From Siderastrea radians (lineage: Eukaryota > Cnidaria > Anthozoa > Scleractinia > Rhizangiidae): a stretch of DNA of 64,000 nt. A program made the position numbers and the translations under genes. A model generated the notes under the pieces. The model made no database searches, was not told the origin of the DNA, and saw only the letters and a list, made by a program, of their open reading frames with translations. This document shows, one piece after another, positions 40,943-52,059 of the stretch. Positions within the stretch are counted from its first letter, which is position 1. Every line of letters starts with the position of its first letter. The stretch covers positions 31,407,430 to 31,471,429 of the forward strand of contig OZ024896.1 of assembly GCA_964017195.1 (NCBI GenBank), in the 5' to 3' direction.

Positions 40943-41137
40943 TCACTGCCTGAGAGGCCGTGAGGATTCTTTGATTTGCTTTTCTTGTGTGCTGTTTGGC
41001 AAGGCTTTGTGAGTTGGTGTCTTTTCAGCAGTGGTTTTCTTGGCAGTCTTCTTTGTTTCCACAGTTTTCTTTGTTTCTTTTTGGAGGCCGGCGTTTTTGT
41101 TTTTAGAATTACTTTCTCAGCAAGAATTAGGCGCCAT
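40943..41137 (-). pseudogene. Lys/Thr-rich frame resembling a histone H1-type tail, with early stop
   Basis: On the minus strand an ATG at 41137 is followed after six codons by TGA, then 57 open codons rich in Lys, Thr and Glu (KETKKTVETKKTAKKTTAEK). The composition resembles histone H1 or other basic chromatin proteins, but no globular domain is seen. Another frame is also open (basic, Arg/Lys-rich) over 40939-41145. Probably a remnant or chance; it lies between the two CCAAT-array genes. Confidence 0.25.
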
Positions 41138-41954
41138 TGTTTCAATCGCTGATAACGCGAATGCCCCGCATCATGAAAATTTTCTGTTCCCTAGGGATAG
41201 GTCAGTATTGGAAGTGTTGGTCTTTCACTGATGTGCAAACAACGTTTTGTTCAACTTTTTGAATTAAAAAAAATTGCAAAACAAGTTACGCAGAAAACTT
41301 GCCTGTGTAACATAAACTGCAACGGACAATTGTCCTTTCTTTTTCCGTTCCCCGCAATCTTTGCAAGGAGTAGAAACAAGATTCGGCTGAAGAAAGAACA
41401 TTTCTTAAACTGCAACAATGATCAGAAATTCATCTTCCCTTTTCTCTTTAGTTTTCTAAAGTAAAGCTGCAAATATTCATGATGCCAATTTTTTCAAGAG
41501 ATTTGCTCGCGCTAGATTTTTGTTGTCAGTGTTTTGGTACTACTCGGCCAACTACACAACGTTCTGGGTATCCAGGGCTTTGAATAATCAAACTGCCGAA
41601 AAAAAGAAAACGTTTATGGGAGATGGTTGATTTCGTCGTAGTTGTGAGAGACGCCACCTTGTTGTGCCGATGCCAGAGCGCTTAGATTTCGAGCGTTCGC
41701 CAAAAGGCCTGAAGAATAATTAACTAGAGATACAAAGAGCGGTGGTTACAGATGGTGGGTTAATCAATAAAAGTAAGCAAATGGCAAAAGCATCGTCTAC
41801 TCGTAGTCAAAAGCAAATGTTTCTTCGCGTTTGAGCGCCTTTTCTTTTGAATTCCCTTGGAAGGAACACTTAAAATATACTGTTTTCTCCCGACCACTGA
41901 AGAAGCTTGAGTTGTTTGAAGAACCTTTCAATTAGTTTTTCCTTCAATTATTTC

Positions 41955-42090
41955 TTCTGGCCAATGACTTGGTCTGTTTATTTTTCTCACCAATTAGATC
42001 GTTTTGGATCTTTCTTCAACCAATCAAGTGGCTTTTCTTATTTACCCTGACCAATCAAATGGTTCCTTGTGTATTTATCCGAGCAATAGC
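41955..42090 (+). promoter_or_regulatory. Phased CCAAT-box array upstream of the small plus-strand ORF
   Basis: CCAAT at 41961, 41990, 42020 and 42051, then GCAAT at 42084, giving steps of 29, 30, 31 and 33 bp. The unit again reads CTGACCAATCAAATGG or close to it. The box at 42051 is 141 bp from the ATG at 42192, the same distance as in the minus-strand paralogue. Between array and ATG both genes share ATAGCG..CTTCATTT.GC. Confidence 0.65.
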
Positions 42091-42191
42091 GCCCCTTCAT
42101 TTGGCAATAAAGACGTGATTTAGACGCAACACGTAACGGTATAATTGTCATCATCATCATTTCTCGTGTGGTCTTGTGTGTTGCTTGAAAA

Positions 42192-42527
42192 ATGGTGAAA
42201 GTCAAAGAACAGAGCAGTTATGCGCCGATCGATGGCTGGACAAGAACGACACGTTACAGGCTTGGAAATACAGCTCGCACACAAATACGTCCTTTTCAGT
42301 TTTCTGCCCCGAGAGGAAGCGCTAATGTCAATATACTAAGTGGCATCCAATTGGGGCGACGAGTCCGTGGTCTTATGCAGCCTGAACGGGAGTTTTTAGA
42401 ACTCAAACGGAGAGTGATGATTTTTAAAAATAAATGGAAGATCTTAGTACAGTCAGCTCAACAGTCAAAACGTATACTGCAACAGTGGCCAAATATGCAA
42501 CCGAAGTGTAAACAACTCATCAAGTAA
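42192..42527 (+). CDS. Small protein of unknown family, intact member of an inverted pair
   Basis: 111 codons, single exon as read. I do not recognise the family. The N-terminal half (RTTRYRLGNTARTQIRPFQF, SANVNILSGIQLGRRVRG) is shared with the minus-strand ORF at 39749-39964. The C-terminal half (PEREFLELKRRVMIFKNKWK, LVQSAQQSKRILQQW) looks like a charged amphipathic helix. The protein is strongly basic, with no signal peptide or membrane segment. The start is supported by the leader conserved in the paralogue and by the CCAAT array 5' to it. AATAAA occurs within the ORF, which is odd for an expressed gene. Could be a lineage-specific gene or part of a longer spliced gene. Confidence 0.5.
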   Translation: MVKVKEQSSYAPIDGWTRTTRYRLGNTARTQIRPFQFSAPRGSANVNILSGIQLGRRVRGLMQPEREFLELKRRVMIFKNKWKILVQSAQQSKRILQQWPNMQPKCKQLIK

Positions 42528-44114
42528 ATGCGGATGGACAGGCACAACCTTGGGTTTTCAAAGTATTTATATGTAAAGAGACAAAGAAGTGGTCGAAGGG
42601 TTTGACGCTGACTTGTTTTTAATACTTGCTTCTAGTTCACCACTATGTCAACTCCTGACTACAACTGCTCAATTTTAAAGAGACAAAGTGGTGTTTCCTA
42701 GGAGTGACGGATTGCTTACAAGCCATCAATGGATGCAATGCTTTGAAGACGGTTTCTTCTAATGTAAGCGGCACGCAACACAATAACGGACGAGTTTGTG
42801 TTAAGACAGTTACGTTTATAGCCTACAAATCTACGGTTTATTGTTTATGTACGTACTTTAATTTCGTGCATTTTGTTTAGAAAATAAGGACAAGAAACGT
42901 GGACTCGATCAGTACTGATGCGGAGATAACACAATAAGCCACCGGATGTGCTGTGCATAAACGTTTCTAAATATTTCATCTGACTCGTGTGCATTTGTTT
43001 TGAAGAAATAGGAGACCGGTATTCAAGTAAAATACCAACGAACCAATACTTTCTATTATAGTTTTTTTTAGTAAAAAGAACAAGTGAAAATTAAATTAAT
43101 GTCGTAAGAAGTAACGGGAAAAGAACATTTGTTGCAAAGAACAACAATTGCCTCGTGACTGCTAAACCTTTTAGCCGGTTTCAGATAAAGTCTCCATGTT
43201 AAAATTCTCGCGCAAAGAATTCACACGCATGATCCAATGCCCCTTTTTAAAAACCCTCGTGTAACGCAACGAGCGCCATAAACGATTCGGAAATCGAAGT
43301 GTGGAACTTTATTACTCCGCCCAATTTTCCTATTATCTGATATTCCTTTATTCCCATCTAACATTCTTTTTCCAGTCAAAAAGCCGCATATAATTCTCAA
43401 TCACCCTCCCCCTGGAGGCGGAGGCAGAACCACACTGTCAATAAGCATACATACATTTAGTTTATATCGTCTTTTAAACTTAGGACTACAAGCAGTGTTA
43501 TTTTTCTTCAAAGATAGCACGCGCACGATGCGCTCAATCTATTTTAACGTTGCCTCCCCATGCAAGGAGTTAGAACGTTGCGACAGGAATTCGTCTCTGG
43601 TAGCACTACCTCGCTCTTTCTCGCAGAAAATGAGTTTTAAAATGTTTCGTCTAGCCTGTGTAGCAAGATTTTCCTTGAAATTTTCTGCGCGTAAGGGACT
43701 CTCCCTTCAAACAGGCAAGAACCTGTTCGGAATGCTTCAAGGCAGCCTACTTTTCATCCTATAACTAGAGTTTATTTTTAAAAAGCTTGCTACCATTAGT
43801 CTAAAAATTATCCATGGATAATTTCTGAAACCTTACCTGCCACAATTATTATTTTAGCGCCCACTGCTAGAAGAGCTGAACCTTCACGAGTCGCCCGTGG
43901 GGAGAAACGCGTGGAGTACGCGCGCGAAATCACGACGCGGAATCCCGCCGCGCAAAAAGTGAGCTGATGAACCAATCAGCTTGCTGGGATTTTTGTAGTT
44001 GATTGCATCACCACTTGAAAACGAAAGTCGGCCATCTTTGCTTTTGTTTTGGCGCTGTAAATCTGCAAACGTTACGATCTTTGGCAGCCTTACGGAGTGA
44101 TCTTTAGCCGTGTA
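42528..44114. other. Interval upstream of R3HDM4
   Basis: No recognisable gene. A 3' acceptor-like TTCTTTTTCCAG at 43364-43375 precedes a long open frame to 43762 with no family resemblance. The last 200 bp before 44115 are more GC-rich (GCGCGCGAAATC, CCCGCCGCGCAAAAAG) and probably contain the R3HDM4 promoter. Confidence 0.45.
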
Positions 44115-47100
44115 ATGGGTGTCTTCAACGTTCAAGAGCACTTGAGACATCGCCGAAATCGAGAAAGGGAAGAAACGTACGGATCAGAACTGTAAGTCTC
44201 CTGATAACGTTATGTTTTGGTTTGTGGATTTTGGCGCGGTAAAAATTTGCGGTAAAAACCGGTAGAATTTATCATTCGACCATTTAATTTAAGTGTTCCC
44301 TAAAAATCAGCAGAATTTTATTGTAGTTGAATTAATGTCTTTTCCCCTGCTTCCAAACAAGGTTTCAATGGGTAATTTGATTTTCGATCGAAGCTCTTGA
44401 AATCGTCCTTGAAAGTCTGGTGCATGACACGTCAGACGTACACAACATCGAATGTTGTTGTCAGTCAAATAATCGTAGTGAAGTTTGATCCAAAGAGGTA
44501 GAAAGGTGTTATGAACAGTACCACCTTAAAGTACCGCTTTGTAGTTTTAATTTGAATGGTTGCAATTTAGGATTTCATCCACGGACACAAACAAACGTCT
44601 AAAAAATTTAGATCCAGTTTGTACAGCATCATATGAACTGTACTACTGCAAAGTAATACTCGGAAAGCATCATCAATCGCAAGGGTTTTTTTTGCCGGAA
44701 TTACTAGTATCAATGTTAAGAACCACTCTCGTTAATCAACATGAGGCTGGAATTGACAAGATTGAAGTTACATAATGGAAGGATCTTTTTCCTCAGGGGG
44801 TGGGAAGAGCAGTTTTTGGAGCCTACAGAGACTCAACCCCCTCAGCAGGAAGGGAGTCACAGACGACATGCCCGTCAGCGATCACAGAAAAGCAAAATAA
44901 ATCATTACAACACCACTTACAGTGCAAGAAAAGTAAGAGGTGGGAGCCGACAGATGAGGAGACATGAAAATAGTAAGTATTTATCTTATGGGAGGGGTGA
45001 GACAGTTCACAGACAGCAAACTTGTAAGAGTGCTGCCAGCTGGGAATGTTGGGTTCCAGTGTCTTTTTTCAAGTATTTTGGCAGTTTTGAATGTGGCTCC
45101 AGCAAAACATTGGAGGGACTAAGCAAACTTAACTGTTTTAGACACTAACTGAACTGTTCCGGCCTCAAAAGTGTATTGAAAGTTGTATTTATTCCCCAGG
45201 GAGGGGGGGGGGCACTTGACCCAGGGCCTGTTTAGGACAAAAAAGCCCTAAAATACCAACCCTGTCTAGGACAACACCCTCTATTTTAGGTCCCTGTTCA
45301 AGGCAGACTGGCATAACATGCAAGTTTGTTTATTTCAGCATGTTTTCTGCTGAGTCTAGTTGACCATGAGGAGATTGGTGAACTTGATATCAATGACCTG
45401 GTAAACAACCACACTTCTGTGTTCGCCACACTTTTAACAAGTGCGGAAAAAATGAAGGTATGACACTCGATTCAACAGCATTTCACTGTTCTCGTTGATA
45501 GCAATAGTCAGGGAAAAGGGAAAATTGAAGTCTTCACAAGCCTAACTCGCAGGCCAGTATTTGCTACTTCCCCATGAATAGGATAGTAGTCAATGGCAGG
45601 GTTACCCAAGCAAAGTGCTAGGTTTTATTAACTCTTTAAACCGTAACAGTGACGAAAATGAAATTTCTCTTTACGTCATCACTATTTTGTTCAACCATTT
45701 AAGTAATGAGAAAAAAGAAAATACGGTAGTCACCATGAATAACATGTGTTAATACCTAGACAAATTCTCCTAACTAGTTCCACACAAAATGTATGGAGAA
45801 TGGTAAGGAGAATAAGCATTTTGATATCAGGGCTTAAAATTTATTAACAATTTGCCAGTGCCCATTTACACCTGGGTATAGAAGAGCAACGTGGAGCAAA
45901 ATTTCTTGTTTAAAGGGGCACTGGACATTCCAAAATCTAAATTGCTATTGTGAAGGAGCACGGAGTTTAAAGCAAGCTTCTCGCTCAAATATGATGCTGG
46001 TAGATCAATCTGAACAGTGTCCCTTTAAGGACTGTTATTATTGTTAAGAGTTATCGTTGTCATCATCATCGTTATCATCATAAGCAACCATGTTTCCATT
46101 GGATGTGGAGGATCGGGGGGGGTTAAGATTTTATACATTCTTGATCTTTCTTTCCAGTCCCCAGCCCCTTCTCTCCCACCACATACAGGCAGATCCTTGT
46201 TATCGTCATTGTTTACATCTCGAAAATTAAAATTCATCCAATAAACAAACAAAGATTATAACTAAAAAGAGGATATAACATTAGGTTAACATGCGAAGAT
46301 TGAAAGAAAAAGGATGGAAACCGGTTTCAAATGATGCTTTCAAAATTTACAACACTTACAGATGTTTGTATGGCTGGGTGGCAACTCATGCCACCCAGCC
46401 ATACAAATGTCTGTAAATTTGACCTTTTTTGAAAAGAAACATCTCCTTCAATTTTCAACATTCTCTTCTCATATTTGCTATTTTTACTGAATGTGCCAGT
46501 CTCTTTCTATTTTTCGTGTTTTTAATTGCCAAGCTAACTACAAAATTTTCAATAAATATTTATGATAATGCTTAGATGAGTTAGAAAAAAATTTTTGTTG
46601 ATGTCTGTTCATAGATTTGGAATGAGTTTGTGAATCTTCCTGAGGAGGAACAAGAATTCATCATTAGACAAAAGACAAGTGCTTTTGCTGATGACAAAGA
46701 AGTTAACCGGGCAAATACCAATGATGAGAATGTGTTTACAGAGAGAGGTAATTTATGGTCATGATTTACATAATTTATTTTACCCCAAATCATAATTTAC
46801 ATAATTTATGGTCTTGAAAACCACTTGAAAAGTAGTTTAGGTAATCTCCTTTCCGTAGAAAGACAGCTTTTTAAAGGACACACAGTCATTCTTAAAATAT
46901 TTTAAACTTGTTTTTGCTTAGATGCCTTGGCAATTGCAGAGAAGTCTTTCAACAGAATTGAAAGACGCATCAGGGGAACTCTCATGAGGAAAAGATTTCC
47001 AATAGTATGTAATTTCAAGCATATTATTTTCCATCCTTTAGTCAGTTGTTCTGTTATGTAAGCTTTGCTCATGGTACATGTATATGTATCTTCAGGAAAT

Positions 47101-49637
47101 TAGCACCTCAGACCCTGATGTTGTCATGTGCTTCTGATAATTATAATGGTATTAAATAGGTCCACTTGTAGTCCAAGTTGATTGGTCTGTAATCATACAG
47201 TTAATTAATGATAATGTATGCCCACAGAGTTAAGGATTTCAGAGCAAATCAAAGCAGCCAATAACCAATCTTATTTCAGAAAATTGTTATACAGTTGAGT
47301 AGTTGTAATTAAGAATGATATAGGTAGAAGGGATGAGGGGACAGGGGGGTCCTGAGGTTCTTACCTTACATACCCTTAACTCTCAGTTCCTGCCCTTTTA
47401 AAGGTGGCTCCCACATCTCTGCACTTCTCCTATTACAAAATATGGAGTAATAAGTACTGCAAACTTTTCTTTCTCCCTCTTCCTACCAGCTTTGAAATCC
47501 TGCTTCCCATCTTGTCCTTTCGTACCTCGTATAGACTTCCTGCACCCCTTTTGTATACAGTGTGGCGTTTTAACTTAAAATGTCAGTAGGCTGTCGAAAC
47601 TGCATATGACAGCAACATTTTTTCCAAGAATTTTCTAACCTGTTGTTATTTTGAATATTATTTTTAAGGACTACAAATTGTTCAAAAAACACTGATCAAC
47701 ATTAGCAGATAATTTTTTTGTTTTCCTTAACAGGGTGGACTAAAACACCATGAAGAGGAAGTGATTTCGTATTTTTCCGATGACCCAGGTGCCATAATGA
47801 TCACAAACATTCCCTCCAGGTTAGGCTTATATAATATGTTTAACCAGTAGTGGTGAGAGCTCTTAGACTGCGAGTAGTCTCTAATTTTGGCAATGGTGTG
47901 GGGTGGGCGAAATACACACATGTGCGCACGCGAAATTTTGAGGAGGCACTCCCTCGCATTGCGTTTCCTTGAAATTTCACGTGCGCTTGTGTGTGTATTT
48001 CGCCCGCCCCACACCATCTCCAGAATGAGAGACTACTCGCAGTCTAGAGAGCTCTTGCCTCCAGGCAGTGTGGCCTGGGGTGTAATCTTATGCCTTATTC
48101 TCACTAATTCTCACGCATACTTAATTTCGCAAAAATTTGGTAGCTGTATTTCACGATGTTAATTTTCACATTTCCAGGGAAAAAGTGAATAGAAGGGCAT
48201 TTAATTTCGTGGTTTATTTACACGCCCCCAGAAATTGGCACGGCACCCCAGAATTTTGGTACGGTGCCTCATTTAAACCTGTGCTAAGACTACCTCCCAG
48301 AGGTAGTTTCAGTACCCTGGCTTAAAATTTTCGGCACCGGTACCATAAATGTTTGGACCATTATGTTTACACGTTGAAAATTAGGAGCATAATTAAATAA
48401 TTAACAATTATTCACCGGAGTGGAGGTGAATAGTGGTGGATATTTACCGAGCCACGAAACAGCGAGGTAAATATCCACCTCTTTCACCGACACTGAGGTA
48501 ATATTGTTTTATTATATACCACACAAGCTGAATAACTAGCAGAGCAAAAATTACTTTATTTTTGACAATATACAAATGGTCGGAAATTTGAAATCTCGCG
48601 TGCCGCGCGATGCACATTCATGCTCACAAAGAACTAAGAATATGGTTGGAAAGATTAAAATTTAACAACTTGCTATTAAATACTGTCAAACCAAAGTTTG
48701 GTGCCATTTTTGTGTTTTTGGGTACAACCTCCTCGTTTATTGAAATAATTTCCTTTTCGAAAAACCGAAGCGAAACGGGAAGCCATTTTGTTCCTCTTCG
48801 GCTGCTTGGAGGTGAATAGTACTTTGCTAATCACCTCCAAGTTAACCAATCAGAATGCACGAAAAGCACTATTCATTTGTGTGGTATATACTAAAGAAGA
48901 ATAGTGTGGAGAATATGGATGTTATTGTTGGGGCTTAAAGGGTTAACAAAATATTTCAATTCTAACTTGCAGCTTTGACAGATTGTTGGTACATGGTATA
49001 TGTCAGTTCCTGGATTTGAAATCAACCAGTAAGTAACCAAAATTTGTAGTCTTATTGTTAGGAAAAGAGTTTCAGTAGCCGCAATGCACTTAATTTTCTA
49101 TGACCAGTGCAACATTAGTTCTGAAAAAGTGCAGCAACTTGACTAGAGGTTCTGAAAAATGAAGGACTGGGGGCATGACCAGCTTTTAAACTTACAAATC
49201 TTTTTGCCATTGTTTTCACTCAGATTTTATTGTTTGTTTGTTTGAAATAATTATTGCTGTTTGAGACAGGGATCTTGGAACTGTTTCAAAAGGAGGTAGA
49301 GAAGTATGATGGGAGTATGGTAGAAGGTACAGCTTGGAATGAGCTATTTGGAAACATAACTTTGGTTCAAATTTGTTGTATTGCATTAATATCAAAGTTG
49401 TGGCAATAAATACGAAAACATACGAAAACATACTGTCACTGTTATTATGGTAGCATTATGCATTAAAACAATAGCATGGTAGTTTTCTAATAAATACAAC
49501 AGTTCTAATTTATTTCCTTTTCTTCATTCAAAGGTACAAAGCACAATGGGGATCGCATTATGGAGATTGAAAACCACCAGGAAACATTTTGTGTCCCTGC
49601 ACTTCTGCTTTCCCAATATTTGGAACAACACAGATAG
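44115..49637 (+). CDS. R3HDM4: R3HDM4 homologue (R3H domain-containing protein 4)
   Basis: Eight exons: 44115-44191, 44797-44972, 45339-45457, 46615-46747, 46922-47004, 47734-47819, 48973-49028 and 49534-49637 (TAG). Phases fit throughout, giving 277 residues; the vertebrate protein is about 270. The N-terminus is basic (EHLRHRRNREREE; RRHARQRSQKSK). The middle holds CFLLSLVDHEEIGELDINDL and IWNEFVNLPEEEQEF, then FNRIERRIRGTLMRKRFPI. The R3H domain includes FDRLLVHGICQFLDLKSTS, with the Arg-x3-His signature (RLLVH). The protein ends VPALLLSQYLEQHR, matching the family's conserved C-terminus. R3H domains bind single-stranded nucleic acids; the cellular role of R3HDM4 is poorly known. The start is the first ATG, in a GC-rich leader, and joins exon 2 in frame. 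Convergent with RB1CC1. Confidence 0.87.
44505..44660. repeat. Family B core fragment in R3HDM4 intron 1
   Basis: TGAACAGTACCACC, TTAATTTGAATGGTTGCAAT and AGGATTTCATCCACGGACAC match the family B core in reverse orientation, followed by part of a second unit with GTACAGCATCATATGAACTG. Confidence 0.6.
45630..45840. mobile_element. MITE family A copy 6
   Basis: ACTCTTTAAACCGTAACAGT at the left, ATATCAGGGCTTAAA at the right, with the full body between (GAAATTTCTCTTTACGTCATC, AAGGAGAATAAGC). Confidence 0.7.
46356..46417. repeat. Near-perfect 28-bp hairpin
   Basis: TTACAGATGTTTGTATGGCT and GGGTGGCA pair with TGCCACCC and AGCCATACAAATGTCTGTAA, with a four-base centre (ACTC/A). The arms match those at 9889-9962. 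Confidence 0.85.
47855..48056. mobile_element. Foldback element 36 bp after an R3HDM4 exon
   Basis: Arms of about 85-90 bp: GAGAGCTCTTAGACTGCGAG, GGTGTGGGGTGGGCGAAATA at the left are mirrored by TATTTCGCCCGCCCCACACC and CTCGCAGTCTAGAGAGCTC at the right. Two overlapping open frames across it are by-products of the symmetry. Confidence 0.8.
48385..48960. repeat. Composite repeat before the R3H exon
   Basis: GAGTGGAGGTGAATAGTGGTGGATA at about 48417 and GGAGGTGAATAGTACTTTGC at 48808 share a motif. TTATATACCACACAAGC (48515) is mirrored by GTGTGGTATATAC (48879), suggesting a MITE of about 480 bp with eroded ends. A family A fragment (GGAGAATATGGATGTTATTGTTGGGGCTTAAAGGG) follows at 48909-48950. Confidence 0.5.
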
Positions 49638-51490
49638 CAGTACAAGAAAAGTCTCTGTTAGTTTAGAAATAGTTCAATATGGTTAGCATAATTATTTACG
49701 TACCTGTCAAGAAAGCTAGAAATGTTGTTTGACTGTAGAAGTAGTATTGGTCACAGTATTTTGAGGTACAAGTATAAATTATAGACAGTCACAGCCCATA
49801 GATATAAGCAACTGTGCAACAGACAAAACACATGTTTTGATTGGTTTTGGGGGGTTTACGGTTAAAGTAGACTCACCAAATATGACATAATAAGCGGCAA
49901 AGTTCTGCACGTGCAAATCATAACTACAAAGATTTTTAAAAACATTTCCAATGTTGTGCAGGATAACTGATGATGTCAAAACAATGTGCAAAACAAGTAG
50001 GGCCAGTTATTTTAAGGAGGTCTAACTTAGACCATAGTTTAAGACAATGACTGGACCTTCAAATCTTTTTAAAAGTGAGCAAATTTAAGTAGAAAATATT
50101 TTTGTGGTCTATCCTATATGCCTTCTTGACACTGTTTACAGTAAATAAAGTTTAAACATTTGGTTTGGCGAGATCAGTTGAAATTGGATTAGACTGCAGT
50201 TTTGTTAAACTCTGTCTAAACTTTGTTTAGATAACTGGCCCATTGATTCCATTTGGTTGTGCATATGTTCTCTGATAACACACAGAGGACGTCAGAACGT
50301 GGTAAGAAAATCAGTCACACTACTTGTCTGCAGCTCGTAGCATACTTCTTTGTTCTTACCACATTTTGACGTCATCTGTGTGTTATCAGAGTACACACTC
50401 ACCGAGAACGGAATTCTATTTGTTAACTACATGTTCAGATTGGCTCCAGTCTGAAGTCGGTCAATCTTGCACTTGAGATATAATTCCTAGTCAATGCAGC
50501 GCTGTGTTTTGTTGGTTGTGAACTCATGAACTACTCAAGTTCTTGGTACAAACTAAACTACTACGTAAGTAATTTATGAATAGGTTCTCTTTAGGTTTCA
50601 ACTAAGTGACTCAAAAAATAGAAGATTTCTATTGATTATAAATTTAGGAATTATTTTTCTTTATTATGAGAGAATCGGTCCTAAATCAGGCTTAAGATCC
50701 TTAGCTCAAAATATTTTTGAGCCAGGAATAAATGGTATGATAAAGTTCACAAGAAAAACAAAGACTCAATAGTGTTTTTGTGTGAAAGAAAGTTGTATCT
50801 AACAAATGAAGTGTGGTGTGTATTAGAGAAAAGCAATGAAATAAACAACACAAGGTAGGATTTGCTTTATGGTTTTTGTTACTGAGAAAATTTAGGTTTC
50901 TCAGAAGTCTACTCCCTTTACCCACCACTCAGCATCCATCCCCACTGATGACAGTAAAGCCATCCAAACACAAGGAAATTTTATTAAGGGGGCAACAATA
51001 TTTAATTTTGTTAAAATTCATCAATTTTCTTCCCCCTTCTCCTTCTTTACGTTTAATTTAAAACTCGCACAAAAATTCGCTCAGATTTATGGGAACTCGC
51101 ACTATGATCCTATGATAGCATTTTTGGATTGAATGAAATCTCATGGAGATAATTAAGGAAAAAGGCTAAACGTTGGCGAAAAAAGGCATCCACGTATAAT
51201 TTATCACCCCCTTAAGTCACTATTTGTAGCAATGTTTTTCCTAAGGGAGCTGCTGTTGGATATTATTACAAACAAATTCCATGTCTGTGTGGCGTCTCCA
51301 AACGCCGTGGTTATAATTATGTGGAAGTCCCCCATTTGAATATGTTCGATGAGGTCTCACAAATTAAATTAGTTGTCCGATGAATAATTTGACAACGCTC
51401 TGTTTCAATTGTGGAAAGCAGGTACACGACAAATTTAATTGCCAATATTTGACGTACCAGATTCCCATGACTTTAACCAATGGTCACAGC
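49638..51490. other. Interval after R3HDM4
   Basis: Contains a candidate polyadenylation signal AATAAA at 50144-50149, 507 bp after the R3HDM4 stop, and the small MITE at 50269-50392. The remaining open frames show no family similarity. Confidence 0.5.
50269..50392. mobile_element. MITE with CTCTGATAACACACAGA ends
   Basis: CTCTGATAACACACAGAGGA and ACGTGGTAAGAA at the left are mirrored by TTCTTACCACA and GTCATCTGTGTGTTATCAGAG at the right; the centre is about 45 bp. The arms include TGACGTCA-like palindromes. Confidence 0.8.
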
Positions 51491-51503
51491 AATCATAATA
51501 TCT

Positions 51504-51925
51504 CAGGGGCACCCAACGGTTCGTTTCGGGAAATATCTGTTCGGAAGGCCTAAAATCGCCTGAGATATTCGGATTCAGTTGCGGTGAAAGCTAGAGAATT
51601 CTCTTTGGCGAAACATTACCTCGGACTTTCGTAATAAGAGGACTCATTAGTTCCTGTTGTTTTCATAGGGACAAATATGTCGTTTAGAGCGCAAAAAAGG
51701 TCAGCTAGCATTTTCGGAGAGCCATCAGCAGCTCGGAAATTCGGCGGATAGAATTCTGTTTCCTAAAATTTTCTGTGGCCTAAATTTTCAGCTAAGAACG
51801 CCGAATAGACCAATCTGTATTAGCTTTATACACAAATATGCCTTTAAAGAGCTCTGAAACAATCTAAGAAAGCTGAAAATGATATCTCAAGAATTTTGCT
51901 GAAAGTTTCTCGTTGGGTGCCCCTG
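51504..51925. mobile_element. CAGGGGCACCCAACG element, complete
   Basis: 422 bp from CAGGGGCACCCAACG to CGTTGGGTGCCCCTG, flanked by ATATCT at 51498-51503 and 51926-51931. A truncated sister lies at 7277. No open frame of note inside. Confidence 0.85.
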
Positions 51926-52059
51926 ATATCTGGTGAGAATCACCACCAAAATATCCACTATTCTCACTAAATAATTAACGCATCGTGAAACGACCAGTAA
52001 AATACTCCGCCGTCCTTTGGGATGCATCAATGCACTGCGGGCTCCCCTTATAAATAGAA

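Noticed and set aside
43376..43764. Possible terminal EPS15 exon after a TTTTTCCAG acceptor
   Set aside because: The frame is open for about 129 codons but has no DPF or UIM motifs; the nearer acceptor at 35771-35773 gives a more sensible end.
43884..44150. 88-codon minus-strand frame
   Set aside because: It is antisense to R3HDM4 exon 1 and its promoter region and has no family features.
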